64,000 bases of DNA, from positions 124,001 through 188,000 of the forward strand of contig JADJWQ010000006.1 of assembly GCA_016716265.1 (NCBI GenBank), given 5' to 3'. This document shows, in pieces, positions 7,925-18,336 of this stretch. The notes below the pieces were generated by a model that did no database searches, was not told where the DNA came from, and saw nothing but the letters and a program-made list of their open reading frames with translations. A program made the translations under genes and the position numbers. Within the stretch, counting starts at the first letter, position 1, and each line of letters opens with the position of its first letter. Source of the DNA: Planctomycetota bacterium. GTDB lineage: Bacteria > Planctomycetota > UBA1135 > UBA2386.

Positions 7925-8740
7925 ATGATGCCGGGTCTCCCCGCGCCCCGAGCGGGCGCACCGCTCCCCCCAACGACCCCCCGCGCGTCCGTGTTCACGA
8001 TCATCCTGTCCGCCGCGATCGGCGCCATCGTCTGGCTCGCGGGCATCGCCCTCGACATCTGGGGCTGGGTCGGCGGCTTCTTCGTCGGCCTGCTCGCCTT
8101 CGTGATCGTCGCCATCCTGGTGCTGCGGCGCGTCAACAAGACCATGCAGCCGGCGCTGCTCCACGTGCGGCGGCAGACCGAGGCGCGCGCGCTCGGCCCG
8201 GCGATCCAGTCGCTCGAGGCCCTGCTGCCGGTGGGCCGCTGGATGCCGATGCTGGCCGGGCAGCTCCAGGCCCAGATCGGCACGCTCGCGCACTTCCTCG
8301 GCGACGACGAGAAGGCGCTCAGCGCGCTGCGCAAGTCGTCGAAGCGGTCGGCCGAGGGGCAGCTGATGCTGGGATCGTTGCTCTACCGCCGCGGCGACAA
8401 GGACGAGGCGCTCCGCGTCCTCGCGATCGCCGCCGCCGTGCACCGCAAGAACGCCCTGCTGCACAACACGCGCGCGTGGCTGCTCGCCAAGGAGGGCCGC
8501 ACGCAGGACGCCATCGCGGCGCTGGTCGCCTACCTGAAGCGCGACGCGAACAACGAGCCGACCAAGGACAACCTGCTGCGCCTGCAGAACGACCGCAAGA
8601 TGTCGATGCAGCGCTTCGGCATGGAGTGGTTCGCGCTGCAGCTCGAGAAGCCGCCGCAGTCGATGGGCGAGATGCGGCCGGTGCGCAAGGGCTTCCGCAC
8701 ACCGCCGAAGAACCCCGGCAAGCGCAGCAAGCCGAAGTAG
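7925..8740 (+). CDS. Membrane-anchored TPR-like protein
   Basis: 271 aa, function unrecognised. Two adjacent hydrophobic helices (about 23-45 and 48-66: FTIILSAAIGAIVWLAGIAL and GWVGGFFVGLLAFVIVAILVL) anchor it near the N-terminus. The rest is a soluble helical repeat domain resembling tetratricopeptide repeats (EGQLMLGSLLYRRGDKDEALRVLAIAAAVHRKNALLHNTRAWLLAKEGR is one clear unit, split here by loops). The tail is basic and rich in Pro/Lys. Start choice is uncertain: ATG at 7925 or 7928, or GTG at 7991 just before the first helix. It is divergent from the blaI-like operon and convergent with uvrB. Confidence 0.75.
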   Translation: MMPGLPAPRAGAPLPPTTPRASVFTIILSAAIGAIVWLAGIALDIWGWVGGFFVGLLAFVIVAILVLRRVNKTMQPALLHVRRQTEARALGPAIQSLEALLPVGRWMPMLAGQLQAQIGTLAHFLGDDEKALSALRKSSKRSAEGQLMLGSLLYRRGDKDEALRVLAIAAAVHRKNALLHNTRAWLLAKEGRTQDAIAALVAYLKRDANNEPTKDNLLRLQNDRKMSMQRFGMEWFALQLEKPPQSMGEMRPVRKGFRTPPKNPGKRSKPK

Positions 8741-8758
8741 TCGCCCGGCCCACCCGCG

Positions 8759-8794
8759 CCTTATGTAAAAACCGTACGCGGTACCGATCGGAAG

Positions 8795-8797
<3 letters not shown>
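8759..8797 (-). repeat. 39-bp dispersed repeat, copy 1, starting at the uvrB stop codon
   Basis: On the minus strand the repeat begins with the TGA stop of uvrB and runs into a T5 tract. It matches copy 2 at 21814-21852 at 36 of 39 positions. Its core GGTACCGATCGGAAGT is also found at 23331-23345 (lacking the first G) and 38252-38267. The T5 tract after GTACCGCGTAC could form a weak terminator for uvrB. Confidence 0.8.
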
Positions 8798-10855
<2,058 letters not shown>

Positions 10856-10917
10856 CGCGCTGATCGTCGCCGCCGCGCGGCACGCGCGCGAGACCGCCGG
10901 CCGGCCCGCTGCTCCGG

Positions 10918-10945
10918 TTGACACTCCCCATCGCCCGGCTACCCT
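10918..10945 (+). promoter_or_regulatory. Candidate sigma-70-type promoter for the 11024 gene
   Basis: TTGACA at 10918-10923 (perfect -35) and TACCCT at 10940-10945, separated by 16 bp, in the divergent gap upstream of the zinc-ribbon gene. A start near 10952 would leave a leader of about 70 nt. Confidence 0.5.
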
Positions 10946-11023
10946 GCGGGATCCGTCCGAGCCCCGCCACGACCGTCCGCACGCCCCGCCGAGCGCGGGG
11001 ACCACGAAGACCCAGGAGCTCAG

Positions 11024-12454
11024 TTGGCCGCAAGACGCCGTTCCTCCGCCAGCGCCCGTGCGCGTTCCCGTTCCGCGTCGTCCGCCACTGCGTCGTCCGG
11101 GCTGTCGTCCCGGCTGGGGAGCGGCTCCCGCGGTCGCGCCGGTGGTCGCGGCGGGAAGGCACAGCTGCCGTGCCCGTCCTGCGGAACCGAGTTCCTGATC
11201 CCCGTCGAGCGCCTCGAAGACCCGTTCGAGTGCCCGACCTGCAAGCGCGTGTTCGTGCCGGCCAAGGCGAGCACCAAGGGCCTCAAGCGCAACGACGCGA
11301 AGCCGTACTTCATCGGCGCCGGCATCCTCGTCGCGTTCCTGCTGATCCTGGTCCTGGCCGACAGCGGCTCCGGCGACAAGGGTGCTGGCGACAACGCCAA
11401 CCGGGTCACCGAGCCGCGCGTCGAGACCGGCTCCGCCAACCCGCGCGTCGCCGCCGCGAAGGAGTGGCTCCGCGGCCTGCAGGACGCCGACGTACTGCGG
11501 CTCGGTCGCTACACCGACATCACCGCGATGCGCAAGCACCTCGGCATCGAGAACGCCGACGGCACCGCCGCGGAGGTCGAGTCGCGCGTGGTGAAGGCGC
11601 TGCTCGAGTCGGAGTCGACCGAGTTCCTGCGCCATTCGATGGTGTTCAGCGGCAGCGTCACCGAGAACGAGGCCAATGCGCCGGCCGGCAAGGTGACCGT
11701 GCGGCTGTCCGTCGCCCGCGAGCACGCGGCGCAATACGTCCGTGGCGACGACGCGATCGGCGAGGTCCTGGTCGACTTCCGGATGAACGGCACGCAGCCG
11801 CTCGTGACCGGCTTCACGGTGACGACCACGCCGCCGAAGCGCGCGCCGGTCACGGACCGTGAGCGCGCGTCGGTGCACCCGGTCCTCGGCCAGGCTCACG
11901 ACGTCCAGCGCGTCTACAATGGCCAGACCGAGACGGTCCGCGAGGCGGAGATCAAGCCGCTCGACCACCTCGAGGACACGCCCGCCGAGGTGCGCACCGA
12001 GATCGACGCATTGGTCGCGAAGCTGATCGATCTCGATGCGCCGGGCGCGCAGGCGTTCCGCGTGACGCAGCGCATGCGCGACATCGGTCCGCGGCCGGTC
12101 ATCCCGCGCCTGCTGAACCAGATGTACGAGATCCACGCCGACTCGCGCGAGAACATCCTGCGCCTGCGGCGGATCACGCAGGCCCTCGAGGACCTGACCG
12201 GCCAGCGCTTCGGCTTCAACCCCGCGATGACCGGCGACTCGAACAACACCGCCGCCGCCGAGCTGCGCGAGTCGGCGCTCAAGCAGTGGTACGGCTGGTG
12301 GGCCGACAACCACTGGCGCAAGGACCCCGCCTACGCGATCGACCATGGCGAGGACCTGCTCGGACCGGAGGACGCGCAGCCGCAGCCGCGCTCGCGGCCG
12401 CAGGCACCCGGGGGCGCGCAGCCGCCGGCCCAGCCGCGCCGCGACGGCAACTGA
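11024..12454 (+). CDS. Zinc-ribbon, single-pass membrane protein of unknown function (paralogue 1)
   Basis: 476 aa. The TTG start at 11024 is preceded by AGGAG at 6 nt, which decides it. After a basic Ser/Arg-rich N-terminus comes a zinc ribbon (CPSCGTEF...CPTCKRVF, about 50-78), then a transmembrane helix (IGAGILVAFLLILVLA, about 97-112), an acidic linker, and a ~330-residue extracytoplasmic region of mixed alpha/beta character ending in a Pro/Gln-rich tail. The ribbon resembles the MJ0042-type zinc finger common in planctomycete and myxobacterial membrane proteins. The architecture matches the next gene, so the two look like diverged paralogues. Function not recognised. Confidence 0.85.
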   Translation: MAARRRSSASARARSRSASSATASSGLSSRLGSGSRGRAGGRGGKAQLPCPSCGTEFLIPVERLEDPFECPTCKRVFVPAKASTKGLKRNDAKPYFIGAGILVAFLLILVLADSGSGDKGAGDNANRVTEPRVETGSANPRVAAAKEWLRGLQDADVLRLGRYTDITAMRKHLGIENADGTAAEVESRVVKALLESESTEFLRHSMVFSGSVTENEANAPAGKVTVRLSVAREHAAQYVRGDDAIGEVLVDFRMNGTQPLVTGFTVTTTPPKRAPVTDRERASVHPVLGQAHDVQRVYNGQTETVREAEIKPLDHLEDTPAEVRTEIDALVAKLIDLDAPGAQAFRVTQRMRDIGPRPVIPRLLNQMYEIHADSRENILRLRRITQALEDLTGQRFGFNPAMTGDSNNTAAAELRESALKQWYGWWADNHWRKDPAYAIDHGEDLLGPEDAQPQPRSRPQAPGGAQPPAQPRRDGN

Positions 12455-12657
12455 CGCCGGCGGAGCCCGCCGGCGCGCGCCGCGAGCGCCGAACCGCGGC
12501 TACGGGGAAACGCGGTGCCGATCCGTTGCGCGGCAGCCGATATGCTTGGGCCGCGGACCGGCGTGTGTGCGCCGCGTCCCACCGAGCGCGCGCGGAGCAC
12601 CGCCGCCCGCCCTCGGCCCGCCCGTCCGGCCCCGGTCCCCCCTCCCCGTCCAGCGCG

Positions 12658-13860
12658 ATGACCGCTCTCCAGATCGTCTGCCAGAACTGCGGCGCGAAGT
12701 ACCGCCTCCCCGACACCTTCAAGGGTGACCACGCCAAGTGCCAGGCCTGCAAGGCGACGATCGACGTCGCCGCGCAGCGCACGGCGGCCGAGGCGGGTGC
12801 ATCCGCCGCACCCGCAGGTGCCCGGCCGGCTACGGCGCGCCCGGCGCGCGCCCGTGCCGAGGCACCGGCGGCCGCGAGCTCGCCGCGCCGCGCCCGCCGC
12901 GCCGAGGCCGACGACGAGGGCTCCGGCCGACCCGCGGGCCGGGGTCGCACCGGTGCCGGCCGCCGCCACGCGGCGCACGACGCCGACAGCGACGACGAGG
13001 GCCACGCGCGCCACGGCCATCATGGCCATCACGGTCACCATGGCCACCACGGCGCCCGCGAGCAGAAGAAGGGCGGCAATACCGCGATCCTGGTCGGCTC
13101 GCTGATCGGCGTCGTCGTCATCGCGGTCGCGCTGATCTTCGTGCTCGGCGGCGACGGCAAGGACGGGCAGGGCACCGGCACGCAGAACACCGACGTCGCG
13201 CGTGCGGGCGGCGCCCAGGACCGGCCGGGCGACCGCGGCGCGAATGCCCAGGCTCCGGGTCGGTCGGACGTGCAGCCGACCCCGTCTGCCGGCGAGACCC
13301 CGCGCTCCGCCGACGCGCCGAAGCCCGCGGACGAGCCGAAGCCCCCTGAGGCATCCACGCCGCGCGAGGAGCCGAAGCCGCCGGCCTCGACGCTGCAGTC
13401 GACCGCGGACGTCTACAAGCCGAGCGACGACCTCCCGGAGGTCACGTGGCCGGAGACGGTCGACACCGCCACCCGCGAACAGCTCGTCGGTCTGGTAGAC
13501 ACGTGGGCCACCCGCTCGTACGGCTGGACCCAGGCCAGGAACAAGCTCAAGGAAGCCGGCTACCCTGCCCTGTTCGCGGTCGTTGCGAAGCTGCGCGAGC
13601 TCGACTACACGAACAATGAGGAGGCGCGATTCGGTTACGAGCTGAACGAGTTCCTGCGCATCGAGCTGTTCGAGGGCCGCTCGCACTACGGCTATCGCGT
13701 ACCGAACGCTGGCGAGGATCAGCCGCTCGAGGACATGAACTGGAACGCCAAGACCGTGAAGGGCTGGTATCACATGTTGCAGCAGCTGCAAACGCGATCG
13801 GACTTCGACGAGTACATCAAGAAGTTGAAGCTGGCGCCGCAGGGCAGCGGCAACAACTGA
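12658..13860 (+). CDS. Zinc-ribbon, His-rich, single-pass membrane protein (paralogue 2)
   Basis: 400 aa. The zinc ribbon is at the very N-terminus (CQNCGAKY...CQACKATI, 9-37). A long Ala/Arg-rich disordered stretch follows, then a histidine cluster of HGH-type triplets (about 118-133, HGHHGHHGHHGHHG), a transmembrane helix (AILVGSLIGVVVIAVALIFVLGG split about 142-162), a Pro/Lys-rich linker (about 200-245) and a C-terminal domain of ~150 residues with several aromatic residues (SYGWTQARNKLKEAGYPALFAVV). The His cluster may bind metal on the cytoplasmic side; this is inference. It sits 203 bp after its paralogue. Confidence 0.82.
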   Translation: MTALQIVCQNCGAKYRLPDTFKGDHAKCQACKATIDVAAQRTAAEAGASAAPAGARPATARPARARAEAPAAASSPRRARRAEADDEGSGRPAGRGRTGAGRRHAAHDADSDDEGHARHGHHGHHGHHGHHGAREQKKGGNTAILVGSLIGVVVIAVALIFVLGGDGKDGQGTGTQNTDVARAGGAQDRPGDRGANAQAPGRSDVQPTPSAGETPRSADAPKPADEPKPPEASTPREEPKPPASTLQSTADVYKPSDDLPEVTWPETVDTATREQLVGLVDTWATRSYGWTQARNKLKEAGYPALFAVVAKLRELDYTNNEEARFGYELNEFLRIELFEGRSHYGYRVPNAGEDQPLEDMNWNAKTVKGWYHMLQQLQTRSDFDEYIKKLKLAPQGSGNN

Positions 13861-13889
13861 CGCGCCGCGCGTATCTCTACCGCCGTTTG

Positions 13890-14852
13890 TCAGCCGCGCG
13901 CCCGCCGCCGCCACGCGCGGCGCAGCAGCTCCTCGGCGACGACCCAGACCAGGATGACGCCACCGACGATCGCGAACTCGATCTCGGTGTCGATGCCGGT
14001 CTGGCGGACGGCGCTGAGGACGACCTGCATCAGGCCGGCGCCGAGCACGACGCCGGGGATCGAGGCCTCACCGCCGCGCAGCGAGCAGCCGCCGAGGACG
14101 GCGCCGGCGATCGCGTAGAGCTCGTAGAAGTTGCCGAGGCTCGCGGCCTTGCCGCCGACGCTGTCGACGACGAACAGCACGCCGGCGAGGCCGGCCAGCG
14201 CACCGCTGATCGCGTAGGCGACGACGACGGTGCGCTCGGTCGGGATACCGCTCAGGCGCGCGGCCTCGCGGTTGTTGCCGAGCGCCAGCAGGTAGCGGCC
14301 GAGCACGGTGCGCGTCATCACGAGCGTCGCGGCGACCGCGACGACGAGCAGCACGAGCATCGGCGGCGTGATCGCGAACGCGTCCGTCACCGGGATGCGC
14401 TCGACCAGCCAGGCGACCTCGCGGTGTCGCTCGGCCCAGCCGACGCTCGCATCGCCGGTCACGCCGCGCGCGAGGCCGCGGTAGACGAGCAGCCCGCACA
14501 GCGTGACGACGAACGGCTGCAGGTCGAGCCGCGTGACGAGCACGCCGTGCAGCACGCCGAGCACCAGCGCGAGCGCCAGTGCCGCCGCGAACGCAGCCGC
14601 GATCGGCCAGCCCAGCTCGAGCACGAGGAACGGCGGCGCGAGCCCGGCGAGGCACAGCACCGAGCCGATCGACAGGTCGATCCCGCCGGTCACGATCACG
14701 AACGCGGCGCCGATCGACAGCAGCCCGTACAGCGCCGTGCGCGCGAGCAGCGACTCGACGCTCGGGCCGCTGAGGAAGGTCGGGCTCTGCAGCGCGGCCG
14801 CCGCGACGACGACGGCGAGCACCGTGACGATCCCGATCAGCTTGCGATTCAC
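13890..14852 (-). CDS. Ribose-type (CUT2) ABC transporter permease
   Basis: 320 aa, predominantly hydrophobic, with about 8-10 membrane helices. It has the family block ALYGLLSIGAAFVIVTGGIDLSIGSVL (about 42-68) and the EAA-like loop GNNREAARLSGIPTERT (about 190-206). It forms the transmembrane channel of a sugar importer with the ATPase encoded immediately upstream; the genes overlap by 4 bp (GTGA). It is the last gene of the operon. Only 29 bp separate its stop from that of the convergent gene, so no room exists for a long terminator. Confidence 0.9.
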   Translation of the reverse strand: MNRKLIGIVTVLAVVVAAAALQSPTFLSGPSVESLLARTALYGLLSIGAAFVIVTGGIDLSIGSVLCLAGLAPPFLVLELGWPIAAAFAAALALALVLGVLHGVLVTRLDLQPFVVTLCGLLVYRGLARGVTGDASVGWAERHREVAWLVERIPVTDAFAITPPMLVLLVVAVAATLVMTRTVLGRYLLALGNNREAARLSGIPTERTVVVAYAISGALAGLAGVLFVVDSVGGKAASLGNFYELYAIAGAVLGGCSLRGGEASIPGVVLGAGLMQVVLSAVRQTGIDTEIEFAIVGGVILVWVVAEELLRRAWRRRARG

Positions 14853-16420
14853 GTCGTTGCCTCCACCGCGGCTCGCGTCCCGGCGCCCGTCGCGAGCGCC
14901 ATCACCAGCTCCTCGGTCGCCCGCTCGGCGCGCAGCTCGCCGGCGACGGCACCCTCGTGCATCACGACGATGCGGTCGGCCAGCGCGAGCAGCTCGGCGA
15001 GCTCGCTCGACGCGAACAGGATCGCGCAGCCCTGCGCGGCGAGCTCCTCCATGCGCTTGTAGATCTCGTCCTTGGCACCGATGTCGACGCCGCGGGTCGG
15101 CTCGTCGAGCAGCAGCACCTGCGCGTCGCGCGCCAGCCAGCGGCCGAGAACGACCTTCTGCTGGTTGCCGCCCGACAGCGTCGCGACCGGCTGCCCGGGC
15201 CCCTTGCAGCGCAGGTCGAGCCGCGCCGCGACGCGCCCGAACGTTGCGCGCTCGCGCCCACCGTCGAGCACGCCGGCCCACCGCCCGCCGGCCCGCCGGT
15301 GCTCCGGCAGGCTCGCGAGCGTCGTGTTGGCGAGGGCCGACATCCGCAGCACGGCGCCGCGCTCCTTGCGATCCTCGGGCACGAACGCGAGCCCGGCCGC
15401 CACCGCGTCGCGCACGCCGTGGCCGCGCGGCAATGCGACGCCGTCGACGGCGACGCGACCCGCGAGCGCGCGCGCCGCACCGAACACCGCCTCGAGCAGC
15501 TCGCTGCGCCCCGCACCGACCAGCCCGGCGAGACCGACGATCTCACCGGCGTGCACCTGCAGGTCGACCGCGTGCTCCGGCCAGGTCGCGCTGCGCAATC
15601 CCTCGATCGCGAGCCGCACCGGCCTGGCACCGCTGTCCCGCCGTGCGCGCGGCCGCACCTCGAGCTCGCGCCCGACCATCAACCGCACCATCGCCCGATG
15701 GTCGATCGCACCCCGCTCCAGCGCGCCGCTCGGCCGCCCGTCGCGCAGCCCGATGACGCGGTCGGCGACGCGCTCGACCTCGCCGAGGCGATGCGAGATG
15801 TACAGCACGGCGCAGCCCTGCGCGCGCAGCTCGTCGATCACCCGGCACAGCCGCTCGGTCTCGTCGAACGACAGGCTCGAGGTCGGCTCGTCCATGATCA
15901 GCAGGCGCGCGTCCTGCGACAGCGCCTTGGCGATCTCGACGAGCTGCCGCGGCCCCATCGCGAGGCGGCCGAGCGGCGTGCGCGGATCGACGTCGAGGCC
16001 GACGCGCGCGAGGAACGGCCGCGCCGCCGCGTCGACGGCGCGCGGCACCAGCCAGCCCAGCCGGCGCCCGGGCTCGCGGCCGAGCAGCACGTTCGCGCCG
16101 ACCGACAGGTTGTCGCAGAGGTTCAGCTCCTGGTGGATCAGCGCGATGCCGAGCTCCGCTGCGCGGCGCACCGAGTCGATCCGCACCGGCTCGCCGCACC
16201 AGCGCAGCTCACCGGCGTCCGGCTCGTGCACGCCGGCCACGACCTTCATCAGCGTGCTCTTGCCGGCGCCGTTCTCGCCGATCACCGCGACGACCTCGCC
16301 GGCATCGACGCGCAGGTCCACGCCGGCGAGCGCGACGACGCCCGGGAAGCGCTTGCCGAGGCCGCGCACCTCGAGCAGCGGCACCGGCGCACCGGCGGGC
16401 GAGGACGCGGGCGCGGTCAC
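14849..16420 (-). CDS. Ribose-type ABC transporter, double ATPase subunit
   Basis: 523 aa with two fused nucleotide-binding domains, as in RbsA/XylG/MglA. First domain: Walker A GENGAGKS (48-55), Q-loop HQELNL, signature LAMGPRQLVEIAKAL, Walker B LLIMDEPTSSL. The second domain carries the degenerate Walker A expected in this family (GLVGAGRSE), the canonical signature LSGGNQQKVVLGRWL and Walker B VLLLDEPTRGVD. It overlaps the binding-protein gene upstream and the permease gene downstream by 4 bp each (GTGA). Confidence 0.94.
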   Translation of the reverse strand: MTAPASSPAGAPVPLLEVRGLGKRFPGVVALAGVDLRVDAGEVVAVIGENGAGKSTLMKVVAGVHEPDAGELRWCGEPVRIDSVRRAAELGIALIHQELNLCDNLSVGANVLLGREPGRRLGWLVPRAVDAAARPFLARVGLDVDPRTPLGRLAMGPRQLVEIAKALSQDARLLIMDEPTSSLSFDETERLCRVIDELRAQGCAVLYISHRLGEVERVADRVIGLRDGRPSGALERGAIDHRAMVRLMVGRELEVRPRARRDSGARPVRLAIEGLRSATWPEHAVDLQVHAGEIVGLAGLVGAGRSELLEAVFGAARALAGRVAVDGVALPRGHGVRDAVAAGLAFVPEDRKERGAVLRMSALANTTLASLPEHRRAGGRWAGVLDGGRERATFGRVAARLDLRCKGPGQPVATLSGGNQQKVVLGRWLARDAQVLLLDEPTRGVDIGAKDEIYKRMEELAAQGCAILFASSELAELLALADRIVVMHEGAVAGELRAERATEELVMALATGAGTRAAVEATT

Positions 16421-17460
16421 TTGCCCTCGAGCACCGCCATCTGGGCCCCGAGCTCGGCCCGGAACGCGTCGAGCCCGGTGCGCGTGATCGCCCGCGCCGG
16501 GATCTCCAGCACGCCGCCCGCCGGCAGCGCGGCCTCGTCGCCACGCGCGATCGCGACGAGCAACCGGATCGCCTGGTAGCCGTATTCGTACGGATTCTGC
16601 ACGACGGTGCCGACGACGTGGCCCGCCTCGATCGCCGCGAGCGTCTGCTCGTCCTCGTCGAATCCCACCACCGCGATCTGCCCGAGCCGCCCGCGCGCGC
16701 GCAGTGCATTGACGCAGGCCGGTGGATTGTGCTGGAACAACCCGACCATGCCGGCCAGGTCGGCGTGCGACACCATGACGTCCTCGACGTTCGCCTTCGC
16801 CTTCGCGTCGTCGCCGTCGTCGGTGTAGGTGCCGACGATCGTGAAGCCACCGCCGGTCAGCACGGCATTGCCCTCGTCGAGCCGCACCGGCGCCGATTGC
16901 TTGTCGCGGCCGAGCAGCACGTCGATCACACCCTGCCGGCGCAGCCGCGCGTTGTCCTGCGACAGATTGCCGACGAACAGCGCGACCTTGCCACCGGCGG
17001 GCAGCACGCCGCGCAGCAGCTCGCCGGCCATCCGACCCGCCGCGTAGTTGTCGACGCCGACGAAGCAGCGGCGCTTGCAGTCGGGCGCATCCGCGTCGTG
17101 CGTCACCAGCGGCACGCGTGCGGCGATGCGGTCGAGCAACGGCGTCTGATTGACCGGGTCGACCACGCTGACCGCCATGCCGGCCACACCGGCGATCATC
17201 CGGTCCTCCAGGATCTGCTTCTGGTCGACCATGTCGTTGCCCTGCGGCACGCGGAAGTCGACCGGCACGCCGAGGTCCTGCCCGGCCTTGACGACGCCGG
17301 CGCGCGCCGCCTCCCAGAACCGGTACGGGCCGTTCGTCACGAACGTGAACGCGGGAGCGCCGGCGCCGCCGCACGCGGCGAGCGACAGCAGCAGAGCGAG
17401 CGCGATCAGCAGCGCGCCGAGCCGGCGCGCGATCGCGACGAGGGACATGGAGGAGCTCAT
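16417..17460 (-). CDS. Sugar-binding lipoprotein of a ribose-type ABC transporter
   Basis: 347 aa. The signal peptide ends in a lipobox (LSLAAC), so the mature protein is lipid-anchored. The body is a periplasmic-binding-protein type I fold: FTFVTNGPYRFWEAARAGV at the start, QKQILEDRMIAGVAGMAVSVVDP in the first lobe, GVDNYAAGRMAGELL, and VVGFDEDEQTLAAIEAGHVVGTVVQNPYEYGYQAI near the end (blocks cited separately). The substrate cannot be read from sequence; the leading SDR gene suggests a sugar or polyol. The start is ATG 17460, which overlaps the SDR stop as ATGA; an internal ATG at 17448 is the alternative. Confidence 0.92.
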   Translation of the reverse strand: MSSSMSLVAIARRLGALLIALALLLSLAACGGAGAPAFTFVTNGPYRFWEAARAGVVKAGQDLGVPVDFRVPQGNDMVDQKQILEDRMIAGVAGMAVSVVDPVNQTPLLDRIAARVPLVTHDADAPDCKRRCFVGVDNYAAGRMAGELLRGVLPAGGKVALFVGNLSQDNARLRRQGVIDVLLGRDKQSAPVRLDEGNAVLTGGGFTIVGTYTDDGDDAKAKANVEDVMVSHADLAGMVGLFQHNPPACVNALRARGRLGQIAVVGFDEDEQTLAAIEAGHVVGTVVQNPYEYGYQAIRLLVAIARGDEAALPAGGVLEIPARAITRTGLDAFRAELGAQMAVLEGK

Positions 17461-18233
17461 CCGACCGTCATCCCGCCGTTGACACAGAAGTTCTGTCCGG
17501 TCACGAACGACGCCGCGTCGCTCGCGAGGTAGACGACGCCGCCCGCGACGTCCTCGGGTACGCCCCAGCGGTCCATCGGGATCAATGCGCGATAGCCGTC
17601 CTTCAGCTCCTGCGGGTCGTTCTCGTGCCGCTCGACCGGGATCCAGCCGGGCGACAGGATGTTCACCGTGATGTGCCACGGCGCGAGCTCGGTCGCCATG
17701 CTGCGCGTCCACCCGTTCTGCGCACCCTTCGCGGCGACGTAGGCGCTGAAGTTGCCGACGCCGCGCTGGAAGACCTCGGAGCCGATGTTGACGATCCGCC
17801 CCCAGCGCTGCCGCTTCATGTGCGGGAGCACGGCGCGCGTCAGCAGGTAGGGGGACTTCACGAAGAAGTCCAGCATCGACTGGTAGAACGCCCAGTCGTA
17901 GTCCTCGATCGGCTTCTGCGGCTGGTCGGGCGTCGCATTGACGACGAGCACGTCGATCGGCCCGAGCTGATCGGCGACCGCCGCGCACAGCCGCGCCACC
18001 TCGCCCGGGTCGGTGACGTCGCCGCGGAACACGCCGCCGACGAGACCCTCGGCGCGGTACGCCGCGAACGTCTCCTCGGCCTTGGTCCGGCCGTTCTTGT
18101 AGTTGAACGCGACCTTGGCGCCGGCGCGGCCGAGCCCGAACGCCATCGCGCGACCGAGGCCCTTGCTGCTGCCGGTGACGAGGGCGACGCGACCCTCGAG
18201 CGAGAACGGAGAACGACGGCTGGGATCGGTCAT
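17457..18233 (-). CDS. Short-chain dehydrogenase/reductase, first gene of sugar-uptake operon
   Basis: 258 aa classical SDR. It has the NAD(P)-binding motif TGSSKGLG (TGxxxGxG), the NAT stretch in place of NAG, the catalytic Ser in NIGSEV, and Tyr/Lys in SAYVAAKGA. The C-terminus (SFVTGQNFCVNGGMTVG) is typical. Being first in an operon with an ABC sugar importer, it probably oxidises or reduces the imported sugar or its derivative; substrate unknown. The gap to the divergent DUF1553 gene is 103 bp and must hold both promoters. Confidence 0.93.
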   Translation of the reverse strand: MTDPSRRSPFSLEGRVALVTGSSKGLGRAMAFGLGRAGAKVAFNYKNGRTKAEETFAAYRAEGLVGGVFRGDVTDPGEVARLCAAVADQLGPIDVLVVNATPDQPQKPIEDYDWAFYQSMLDFFVKSPYLLTRAVLPHMKRQRWGRIVNIGSEVFQRGVGNFSAYVAAKGAQNGWTRSMATELAPWHITVNILSPGWIPVERHENDPQELKDGYRALIPMDRWGVPEDVAGGVVYLASDAASFVTGQNFCVNGGMTVG

Positions 18234-18336
18234 GCTGCAGTCGGCGCGGCCGCCACGGCGAGCCAGCGGAACGAGGGGAGTGAGCGATCGCAGGATAGCC
18301 GCGCGGCTTGTGTGCCCCACGCGAGGCCCGTAGAAA

